Part shown: positions 57,042 through 64,000 of the stretch, one piece after another | Layout of the letters: each line of letters starts with the position of its first letter | How positions within the stretch are numbered: the stretch's first letter is position 1 | NCBI GenBank assembly: GCA_963839095.1 | Contig: CAWIUF010000070.1 | Coordinates: forward strand, 1 to 64,000 | DNA length: 64,000 nt | Source: Palsa-504 sp963839095 | GTDB lineage: Bacteria > Actinomycetota > Actinomycetes > Streptosporangiales > Streptosporangiaceae | Direction: 5' to 3' | The notes under the pieces: generated by a model | What the model was told of the DNA's origin: nothing | Database searches by the model: none | Seen by the model: the letters and a program-made list of their open reading frames with translations, nothing else | Made by a program: the position numbers and the translations under genes

Positions 57042-57180
57042 CTACGTTACGGCAAATCGCGGGGAGCCTAAGGATCGTAACGTTAGCGAAAACTGGTCAC
57101 GGTTGACGAAGCCGAACTCATGGTCGCTGGTAAGTTGTGCGGCGAAATCAACCTCCACGCCCTGTGCCGTCCAGGTCTCC
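57042..57180 (-). pseudogene. C-terminal gene remnant next to tRNA-Arg
   Basis: The minus-strand frame reads GVEVDFAAQLTSDHEFGFVN and RDQFSLTLRSLGSPRFAVT to a stop at 57042. It resembles the tail of a normal protein but upstream codons look non-coding. It is probably a leftover of an integrated element. I do not recognise the family. Confidence 0.3.
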
Positions 57181-57254
57181 TCTGGACTATGGGCACGCCG
57201 ATTTTGTGCACTTGGTGAGCGCAACCGCGGTGCCCGGCCGGGCGTCCAAGCGGT

Positions 57255-58164
57255 ATGCGGATACCTATGCGGTGCGCGCCGGGCAAGACGCTCCTTCTGG
57301 CTGCCTGGGCGGCCATGGCGGTGGCGGGCTGCGCCGTTACGCACACCGCGGCGGGACCGGTGACGGCGGCGTCGCGGACGGCGGCCCTGCCCACGGCGCG
57401 GGAGCGTGCCGTCATCGAGGCGGCAGCCATTCTGAGGGCGTTTGCAGTGCCCCCGGGCGGCCAGCGGCTGCTGGAGACGCCGGATGTCCTCAAGTTTCCG
57501 TCTTCCACCCTGGTCTCCACCGCGCTGGTGGACGACGTTCTCGTTCTGGCGGGCACCCGGCCGGCCGCAGACGGTACTGGCCTGGGAGCAGGCGCACCTG
57601 CCTCGCCGTTTCACGCCCGAGGACGCCGATTTCGGGCCGCCGTCATGGGACCGCACGTTCTCGCTGTCTCCGGTTCCCGGCGTGCTGAACGCTCGCGACC
57701 TGGTGGTCGAGGTGGCCGCAGCGGGCAACGGGCAGACCGCGATCCGGGTGGACGCCCAGGTGAGCTGGCAGCCGCCCCGGCCGGCCGCCGAACAGGTGCC
57801 GTCCGCCGCCCGCGTCGTCACGATCACCCAGCTGCCCAGCCTGGACCCGCGGGCCAGCCGCCCGCCCGCGCCGGTCACGATCACCGACCCGGGTGTCGTC
57901 CGGCGGCTGGCGGCGCTCGTCGACAGCCTTCAGCTGTCCACGACCGGACCGGCCGCCTCCTGCCCGGCGCCCCTCGGCGGCGGGATCCAGCTGAGGTTCC
58001 TCGCCAGGGCGGGCGGCCCGCTGCTCGCCCTCGCGCAAGGCCCGGCCGCCTGCGGCACCGTGCAGTTCAGCGCCGGCGGCGAGGTGCAGCCCGCGCTGCA
58101 GATCACCGGCTCGTTCATCCCGCGGGCCCTCAAGCTCGCCGGCCTGAACTGGAAAGTCCCGTAG
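57255..58164 (+). CDS. Putative lipoprotein (one frameshift)
   Basis: About 300 residues. The N-terminus TLLLAAWAAMAVAGCAVTHT is a lipoprotein signal with lipobox AVAGC. The mature part contains QRLLETPDVLKFPSSTLVST and, after a break near 57550, QTVLAWEQAHLPRRFTPED, VEVAAAGNGQTAIRVDAQVS and VVRRLAALVDSLQLSTTGPA. It is secreted and membrane-anchored with unknown function. ATG 57267 is an alternative start. No clear ribosome site is seen. Confidence 0.65.
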
Positions 58165-58799
58165 GACGCGTACCCAGCAGGCGGTCAGCCCGGGCAGCAC
58201 CTGGCAGGCCATCCGTTGCCTTCGTGACGTAGATCCGGCGGGTCAGGCACGACGAGCCACGATCCCCGGCCAACCGCATACCTCACCGGAACTGGCCGGT
58301 CGCGCCGAATCCCCGGATCTGGAGCCTCGGTGCCACCGAGCTGCAACTGGCCGACACCCAATACAGATTAGGCGGGTCCGCGCACGTTCTCCCTGACCTC
58401 CCTCGTCGCTCAGCGTGATGCTGGAATAGGGGATGTGCGCTCCGGGCAGCCGCATCCTCCTGCGCCTGGCGACCTGAGCCGCCGTCGGGCTCCGCCGCGG
58501 CCTACCCGCCTGCCGGGGTCCGGCCCGCTGGATGACCCGGGGGGGCTGGTGCCCATCTCCGGACCGGGATCCAGGCCGTGGACGCCGACGGCATCCGGAT
58601 CTTCCCGGCCGGGCTCCCGCCGCTTGCCCTCTGCGTCGCGACCGGCGATCGGTTTCGCCGTCAGGAGGGCGGACCGCGCGGCATGCACCTGCGGACGGAG
58701 GTGCGTGCGTCATGGCAATCCGGAATACCCTGTCGGCGGCAGAAGAGTGCCTCCGCTACCAGCCGCCGGCAGGCCCATGATCTGGCAAGGCGGCTCCGT
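58165..58799. other. Region without convincing genes
   Basis: Frames here give Arg/Pro-rich translations on both strands with no recognisable motif. It is likely decayed sequence between the lipoprotein gene and a glyoxalase remnant. Confidence 0.4.
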
Positions 58800-59000
58800 C
58801 TAGGGTTTCACTCCGGTTACGTTGCCCGCGCCATTTGCGACGTAATGCCCCTTGGACAGGTCGAGCAGTACCAGAGTGTTGCCGAATGGGTTCGCTATGA
58901 CAGCGACGCGGCCAGCGGGAATGTCGAAAGGCTCAGTCGCCACACGGCCGCCCGCGGCCTGGATAGCGGCAACGTCTGTGGAAACGGCGTCGGACGCCGC
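58800..59000 (-). pseudogene. C-terminal remnant of a VOC/glyoxalase-family protein
   Basis: The frame reads VAAIQAAGGRVATEPFDIPA, GRVAVIANPFGNTLVLLDLS and KGHYVANGAGNVTGVKP, the standard end of a VOC-fold dioxygenase-like protein (DPxGN motif as NPFGN). Upstream codons do not continue the domain, and stops appear in the alternative frames. It is a truncated gene. Confidence 0.65.
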
Positions 59001-59410
59001 TGCGGTGCAGATCGGGCAGCCTCGCGACCAGGTTGCGCTAGACATCGAGCACATCCGTCAGCGACCAATGACGCCAACCTGGAGGCGATGAAGCGACTGT
59101 TCGACAGCGGTTGGCCGCTGAGCGACCGAACTCAACCTTGGCCTGGACGGCGGCAGAATTCTGTTGCGGTCAGTCGCTGCTAATTACGCCGGTGCGAATA
59201 GTACCTGTGGGATGGGCCTCTTCTGGTTCCTGGATGGGCGAACCGACCAGAGCGCAAGTCTGAATGTTTTCATACCCTGTGCCCTATCCACCCTTTATGT
59301 GCATTGATGTTATCGTTTTGTTATGGTCGGCATGTGATACCAGGTGGTGATGACCGCGTCCAATCATTAGCTCTGAACTAAGCCGTCAAGTACAAAGGAG
59401 ATTATGAGGA
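59001..59410. promoter_or_regulatory. AT-rich upstream region of a small membrane-protein gene
   Basis: From about 59200 the sequence becomes clearly more AT-rich (for example TTATCGTTTTGTTATGG near 59310), unlike the GC-rich genome. No gene is visible. The promoter of the next gene probably lies here, ending in AAAGGAG before ATG 59411. Confidence 0.4.
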
Positions 59411-59695
59411 ATGGGTGGTATCATTCTGCTTGTCTGGTTCGCTGGATTCATAGTCTCTGGCCGAACCTATTATCGTCGCCGCTGTGGTATATCTGCAGCG
59501 CCAGGTAGGCCCGGCATCTTCACTGCTTGCATGCCGAGTTATATCTGGCCCGTCATGTGGTTCGCGGAGTGGTACCGGAACCCGGCGCCATGTACACATC
59601 CAGAGCATGTGATCGGTCGTCGGCAGGCGGTGCAGCGGCAGGAACACGTCCAAGCGCTTATCAATGAAGAAAATGGCAGGCGCGCTAGGCCATAA
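59411..59695 (+). CDS. Small membrane protein, 94 aa
   Basis: MGGIILLVWFAGFIVSGRTY starts with one hydrophobic helix. A second weakly hydrophobic piece, YIWPVMWFAEWYRNPAPC, follows, and the tail is charged (RRQAVQRQEHVQALINEENG). AAAGGAG lies ten bases before the ATG. Base use is lower in GC than chromosomal genes. Not assigned to a family. The region 59696-59947 behind it shows no gene. Confidence 0.6.
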   Translation: MGGIILLVWFAGFIVSGRTYYRRRCGISAAPGRPGIFTACMPSYIWPVMWFAEWYRNPAPCTHPEHVIGRRQAVQRQEHVQALINEENGRRARP

Positions 59696-59947
59696 CCGTT
59701 CAGCTAGTAGCATAAAATGATCTGTAGTTAATTCCTCACGAGGCGAGCTTGACGGCGCGCCCGACCGCGTCCGTCCTCGCTTTGTCTCGGACCTATTGAC
59801 CTGCTGCATACCATCGAGACGGCCGCTTCTCCTGCAGCAGCGGCACAAAGCGGCTGGTGCAGTCACACGGCACAAGTCGTTCGGCTGTGTTTGTCTAGGT
59901 ACTGGCCGTTCGCGCAGCCGCCCGGGACTGCCGGGTGAGGCAGCTAA

Positions 59948-60421
59948 TCAGAATCTATCCATAAGCGTCAGGAACCATCCTTCAGAAGTTTCCCATCGCT
60001 CACCGCCGAACTGTGGTGAGAGTTCCTCGACCCCACGATTTGTAAAGGCAGGAACGGCTGCCAGTGCGTCAACGATCATCTGCGCAGACGCCCTAGATGA
60101 CTCGTCAACCCAGTTGTAACGCAGTTTTATCGCATAGGTGATCAGCCAGTAACCCGGCTGACCTTCGCTCAGCACGTAGGCACCCAGAACAATGCTGTTG
60201 TTCAGTCTCCCGAGTTCCCTAACGAGATCAGGCGACAATGTTACACCGCTGAGAACGCCAGCCGCGAACGCGAGATGTCCGTCCTCACGGTCATGGGTAA
60301 CGAGTATTCCGGTTCCGTCTGCCTCGATAGCGGAAGCCCCGGGAAAGATTGTCTTCCACTTCCCTGGGTAGATGCTCTCGATTCCCGAGTCAAGAAATTC
60401 CTGGATGCCAAAGCCGGCCAT
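59948..60421 (-). CDS. YbjN/TY-Chap-like protein, 157 aa
   Basis: The fold-type pattern AIEADGTGILVTHDREDGHL, AFAAGVLSGVTLSPDLVREL, LNNSIVLGAYVLSEGQPGYW and QMIVDALAAVPAFTNRGVEE resembles YbjN/type III secretion chaperone-like proteins of actinobacteria. The match is by eye and moderate. It starts 26 bp after a 55-residue zinc-finger gene on the same strand, so the two form an operon. Lower GC than the chromosome suggests transfer. Confidence 0.5.
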   Translation of the reverse strand: MAGFGIQEFLDSGIESIYPGKWKTIFPGASAIEADGTGILVTHDREDGHLAFAAGVLSGVTLSPDLVRELGRLNNSIVLGAYVLSEGQPGYWLITYAIKLRYNWVDESSRASAQMIVDALAAVPAFTNRGVEELSPQFGGERWETSEGWFLTLMDRF

Positions 60422-60447
60422 TCATTCTCTTTCTATCGTCGTCATAA

Positions 60448-60615
60448 TTACCGACAGTTACTGCTTCGCCATGCGTCGGAACATTTGATTCCCCTGCCAT
60501 CGCAGTGATCACAGTCGCGCGTTCCGAAAGGTGAAACATCGAAGTAACCCCTGCCTCTGCAATGTTCACACTCCACTTTCCATTTGCCACAGTATGAACA
60601 TTTCTCGTTATGCAT
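60448..60615 (-). CDS. 55-aa DnaJ-type zinc-finger protein
   Basis: The translated product starts MHNEKCSYCGKWKVECEHCR and contains two CxxCxGxG units, CEHCRGRG (16-23) and CDHCDGRG (35-42), plus Cys 6/9, 45 and 54. These are the zinc-binding units of the DnaJ cysteine-rich domain, here without a J domain. The start is ATG 60615. It is upstream of, and probably cotranscribed with, the YbjN-like gene. Eight cysteines in 55 residues makes chance unlikely. Confidence 0.7.
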   Translation of the reverse strand: MHNEKCSYCGKWKVECEHCRGRGYFDVSPFGTRDCDHCDGRGIKCSDAWRSSNCR

Positions 60616-60926
60616 GTTGATCGCCTCATCAGGATTCTCTGAACCGCTCGCCCGTTCGGCTCACACTCCGGCATTAGTGCCCACTTCCTGGGGTGCACGA
60701 GCTGGCGCGACATTCTGATGTCGGACAGAGCCATTATGGCCAATCGTAGCCCACCCGCTAGCAGGACGTTACTCAAACATTCCAATCTGACGAGTTCTCC
60801 ACGGAGATGCATAAGCATAACCAGGAGCTGCGGTAAACCATTGTAAATGTCGCCTAAATTAGGAATTAACCTGCCATGTAACGCTTTGACTATCTTTTTA
60901 GCGACGTCCTCACTTCGGCAATGCAG
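60616..60926. other. AT-rich intergenic region
   Basis: No gene is seen. The 60830-60900 stretch is AT-rich (TAAATGTCGCCTAAATTAGG). It probably holds the promoter of the minus-strand zinc-finger operon. Confidence 0.35.
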
Positions 60927-60957
60927 GGCGTCTCCCGGAGTGAGTCCGGGAGACGCC
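60927..60957. terminator. Perfect 13-bp hairpin after the recombinase
   Basis: GGCGTCTCCCGGA (60927-60939) pairs with 60945-60957 around the loop GTGAG, 17 bp past the recombinase stop. It likely ends that transcript. Confidence 0.7.
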
Positions 60958-60974
60958 GACTGGGGCAGGTCAGG

Positions 60975-61901
60975 TCATGTGCCGGAGGCCATGAAGGCGG
61001 CGAGGATGTAGTTCGGATGGCGGTCCAGGTTCTGGCGCGCCCGGTCGTACCGCATCGTGGTATGCGGGTCGGCATGCCGGGCGGCGATCTGGACGTCGCG
61101 CAGGTCGACGCCAGCATCGAGCATGGTTGTCACGAATGTGTGGCGGAGCATATGAGGGTGCGCCTTAGCGACCCGGATCCCCGCGGTGCCGGCGAGCTGG
61201 TGCAGGCGGCGGGTGGCCGCGTGCCGGTCCATCCGGGCGCCGCGGCGGTTCAGCAGGACCGGCCCGCGCTCCCGGGATCCGGCTGCCCGGTCGATGGCCC
61301 GGCCGGCCGCTGGCGGTAGCGGGACCAGGACGACCTTGGTGCCCTTGCCGCACACCCGCAGCACCCGGTGGCCGTGCTCCTCACCCAGATCGGTGATGTC
61401 GGTGCCGGTAGCCTCGAAGATCCGCAAGTCGAGCAGGCCGAGCATGGCCACCAGCGCGAAGTCGTACGGGTTCGGTGACTGGCGGGCGGCGGTGAGCAGC
61501 GCCTCGAACTGCAGGTGAGTGAACCCCAGAGTTGGCGATTCGGCAGGGACTGAGGGGCGGCGGACGTGCTCGGCGGGCGAGTGCTCCAGGACACCGTCCA
61601 GCACGCAGGTCCGGTAGAACCCGGCCGTGACGGAGAACCGGCGGGAGACGGTGGAGGGCTTGAACCGGCGGATCTCCTGCATCCACCGGATGTACAGCTC
61701 CAGGTGCGGCCGCCTAGCGTCGAGCGGGTCCAGGCCGCGCTCGGCGCACCAGGCCAGGTAGTAGCGCAGGTCCGATTCGGTGTGCTCGCGAGAAGAGCCC
61801 TTGAACCGGGCAAGGTAGGCGGCCACAGCGAGCCGCAGCCGGTCAGTGAACGGCTCAGGAGGATCGGAGGACGGGAGGGCCAGCTGCGTGAAGGTCGTCA
61901 T
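60975..61901 (-). CDS. XerC/D-like tyrosine recombinase
   Basis: 308 residues, intact. The core-binding domain includes AVAAYLARFKGSSREHTESD and LRYYLAWCAERGLDPLDARR. The catalytic domain has LLDLRIFEATGTDITD (Arg), GKGTKVVLVPLPPAAGRAID (Lys), KAHPHMLRHTFVTTMLDAGV (HxxR) and IAARHADPHTTMRYDRARQN (His and nucleophile Tyr). It is a short, stand-alone recombinase of a type frequent in actinomycete mobile regions. With the tRNA-Arg 4 kb away it suggests an integrated element extending beyond the window. Confidence 0.92.
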   Translation of the reverse strand: MTTFTQLALPSSDPPEPFTDRLRLAVAAYLARFKGSSREHTESDLRYYLAWCAERGLDPLDARRPHLELYIRWMQEIRRFKPSTVSRRFSVTAGFYRTCVLDGVLEHSPAEHVRRPSVPAESPTLGFTHLQFEALLTAARQSPNPYDFALVAMLGLLDLRIFEATGTDITDLGEEHGHRVLRVCGKGTKVVLVPLPPAAGRAIDRAAGSRERGPVLLNRRGARMDRHAATRRLHQLAGTAGIRVAKAHPHMLRHTFVTTMLDAGVDLRDVQIAARHADPHTTMRYDRARQNLDRHPNYILAAFMASGT

Positions 61902-61972
61902 GCCATGACGTTGCAGCGGCTCACCGTCACCGTGAAGCTTGACCAGCACACACCTGGCGCCAGAAGCGGTTG

Positions 61973-62248
61973 ATGGGGGTAGGCCATGATGGCTTTATGG
62001 GTCACGCCGCCAGGAAAGTCGTCCTCCGTCTCACCCACGATGAGGCGCTGGTCCTGTTCGAACTACTCCATCACTGGGAGGACCAGGACCGTGTGACGCA
62101 GCCAGAGCACCATGCCGACCAGATAGCACTGTGGAACCTGTCCGGCCTGCTGGAACGGAAGCTGATTGAGCCATTCGACCCAGCCTACGATCGCCTGCTC
62201 AACGAGGCGCGAACCCGGCTGGCAGGCGAGTCCCAAGACCCTTCATGA
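61973..62248 (+). CDS. Hypothetical protein, 91 aa
   Basis: Helical, charged protein: GHAARKVVLRLTHDEALVLF, ELLHHWEDQDRVTQPEHHAD and QIALWNLSGLLERKLIEPFD. Start ATG 61973 or 61997 (MGHAARK); no strong ribosome site is visible. It is divergent from the recombinase. Not recognised, but the heptad-like pattern and codon use support a real gene. The 196 bp behind it hold no gene. Confidence 0.6.
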   Translation: MGVGHDGFMGHAARKVVLRLTHDEALVLFELLHHWEDQDRVTQPEHHADQIALWNLSGLLERKLIEPFDPAYDRLLNEARTRLAGESQDPS

Positions 62249-62444
62249 TCAATCTGAAGGCGGCATGTGAGGGCGTTTCCGGCAAGCGTAAGCGGCGCAT
62301 AAATATACGGTATGCGGTCGATCTGTCCAGCTATTGCCGAATCACCCCCCGGTGCGGAGAGTTCTTGATAACTGTGCGGAGCCATCTAATTAATCGACAT
62401 TCTAAATTGCCAAGACATAAGAAGATGCTTAAGTCTTACAAACT

Positions 62445-63911
62445 TTAGATCAACATAGGGTCAACCTGATCACTGTTATTGCTTGTGACATAGACAAACG
62501 GACTAAGCCCTCCTCCCCCAAGGAAGTCATTCCATTCTCTGTATTCTACTGTTGTCATAGCTAGTTCCAATTCTGCTCGCGAGTTTCCTAGGGGAGAACT
62601 CTTGAAGCTCGCGAAGAAATGGCTGCGTCGACATGGGCTAGAAAGCTGTTCAAGGATCGCTATTTTATCGCTGATAGTGGTCCCACACTGGCGTGCGACC
62701 GTCCTTGCCCGCTTGTTCTCTGCCTGCTGCAGGAAGGCTGCTGGCAGCTTTCGCGTTCGTATCTCGTATGCAAACCGAGACTCATGGCCTCGATGGATAG
62801 TGGACGTTTCCACACGCCAAAGTCCCGGGTGGGCATCGCAGATCGCGATTATGTCCTCCTCGGCCTCTGAGGCCCGTTCCAGTGCACACATCTCACATAG
62901 TCCACACGGCCGTAGTCCGACAAACACGAAGCTGTCCGGGGGTACCATGTAGTGCCCGCGGCCTCCCCAGCCAATCGTGACAACTGTCCTTGGGGTAAAA
63001 AGATTCGGCAACAGCATTGAGGGTGCGGACTTGGTAGGTGCGACATGCTCGCGACAGAAGGCGCCGCGGCAACATCGACAGCGGCTATCTGTCATGTTTC
63101 CGCAGCCTGGTCTCTCGCAAGCAAGTCCAGAGGCAATGGCAACTGCGGCTGCAGGCAGGGCGCCACTCACGCAGCTGCAGCACACATGCCGGAGATCACC
63201 CCCGACCAACGATGTTAGCTGTGGCATGATGTCATTGAGGTGCAAGAAGGGCCCAATGACTCTTCCGGGTGACACCTCCGTCTTGATTATTCGGGAACCA
63301 TCTATCGACCACTCGTCGCCGAAACAGTACACCTTCCTCAGGTATCCGAAGCCTTCAGTAGGTACTGTGACGCATGGCTCAGCTCCATGCGAGTCCCGGC
63401 GATACCGATTCCGCCATTCGATAACATCACATTCCCAGCAGATCGCACTTTTACAGATCTGGCACCGGAATTCGGTAGGGTTACCATGAGAACAGAAGCT
63501 GGTTAAACCACCGATGGAAACGCTGCCGCCTATTTGGATTGACGTGCCGTGACCGGAAACATTCGATCGCTGTCGCACCTTACTTCGCGTCGGCTGGCGC
63601 ACCATAACTTTCTGAAAGTCAGTTATGATATGACTGAGTTCGATTGCAACCGCATTATGACTTGCCGCAAGTCTAAGGAATCGAGATTCCCAATCGCATT
63701 TAATAGCTCGGGCAACTGAAGCGTCCGCATCACCGATCTCCAGGTGGGCTTCCTCAAGTGCGGCCTCTATTTCTTCTGGCCTGTCCTGGGTTATATCGCC
63801 ACCACAGTGCCCCGATTTTGTCTTTTACCTGCACCCAAGCGTCGGTAGTCAGCAGATTAACAATAGTTGCAGCTGCTGAAGCTGCGAGCTCGGCTAGCTC
63901 CGTCTCCATAT
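62445..63911 (-). CDS. Cysteine-rich B-box-like zinc-finger protein with helical N-domain (one frameshift)
   Basis: About 488 residues. From ATG 63911 (GAGGGAGGGG upstream) it reads METELAELAASAAATIVNLL, then TTDAWVQVKDKIG. A 1-base shift in a GGGG run near 63817 leads to RPEEIEAALEEAHLEIGDAD and FLRLAASHNAVAIELSHIIT. A Gly/Ser linker, SGHGTSIQIGGSVSIGG, precedes zinc modules: CSHG...CQICKSAICWEC, then CCSC, CERPGCG...CRCCRGAFCREH and CGLCEMC. A C-terminal 150-residue part is not recognised. Linkers and N-domains of this kind occur in actinobacterial signalling or conflict proteins (from memory). Base use is AT-richer than the chromosome. Confidence 0.6.
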
Positions 63912-64000
63912 CCCCTCCCTCTGCCTCATTGTAGCGCGGCGCACCGAAATCTGTTTGTCAAGTTAATATATCTAGGGGTGACGGCTCTTCTTAGATATTG

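Noticed and set aside
60390..60818. 142-codon minus-strand frame starting MLMHLRGELVRLECLSNVLL
   Set aside because: It overlaps the zinc-finger gene in another frame and has no motif. The CxxCxGxG frame is far more convincing.

Overview
The window is very GC-rich DNA from an actinomycete, probably a filamentous Streptosporangiales/Thermomonosporaceae-type genus. I infer this from codon use, DUF397/DUF5753-type regulators, a SepX-type divisome protein, and the block sepX-rimJ-mogA-moaC-moeA-galU-5-FTHF cyclo-ligase-FmdB (about 47.4-53.9 kb), which is ordered as in mycobacteria and streptomycetes. About twenty genes, including housekeeping ones, are broken by single-base frameshifts, several in G or C runs. 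This looks like residual sequencing error more than true decay, so frameshifted genes are given as whole genes with the break noted.

Layout: (1) 0-1 kb, a small membrane protein and a low-molecular-weight phosphatase cut off by an IS5-type element. (2) 1.0-5.4 kb, that IS and an inverted fragment of it enclose an ArsR regulator, an MFS exporter and a small membrane protein. (3) 5.4-6.1 kb, a DNA glycosylase. (4) 6.8-14.6 kb, a tightly overlapping catabolic operon (MmgE/PrpD, acyl-CoA dehydrogenase, CoA-transferase, aldehyde dehydrogenase, ABM monooxygenase, HTD2/MaoC hydratase) with a divergent GntR regulator and a convergent NAD(P)-binding oxidoreductase. (5) 14.8-29.7 kb, sulfur transfer genes, DUF72, STAS, nitroreductase, a DUF4388-like protein, FAH hydrolase, a BASS transporter, a rearranged junction of a glutamate-synthase-like fragment with a SoxG-like gene, cupin and SnoaL proteins, DUF3040-TetR, a Tat-exported hydrolase, DedA, DUF1622 and DUF4331.

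(6) 29.94-45.95 kb is a 16-kb integrative element inserted in tRNA-Ala(CGC). It is bounded by a 48-bp direct repeat. It carries a tyrosine integrase, a MobF relaxase-helicase, two DUF5753-type regulators with a HATPase protein and DUF397, a VapBC-like pair, and cargo of a CocE-type hydrolase, an FAD monooxygenase and an AraC regulator. I see no FtsK/TraB-type translocase, so it may be mobilisable but not self-transmissible.

(7) 46.1-56.9 kb returns to chromosome: P450, the syntenic block above with a CIRCE operator before the FmdB/Ruc-like chaperone gene, MTA phosphorylase, an MBL-fold protein, and an ECF sigma factor with its partner gene. (8) After tRNA-Arg(CCT) at 56.94 kb the DNA becomes patchy and more AT-rich, with gene remnants, a tyrosine recombinase, a tiny DnaJ-type zinc-finger gene paired with a YbjN-like gene, and a large cysteine-rich B-box-like protein. 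This stretch holds the least familiar genes in the window.

Short tandem repeats recur at or over gene 3' ends (15-, 20-, 21- and 22-bp units), sometimes copying the stop codon, and long perfect hairpins mark several intergenic ends.
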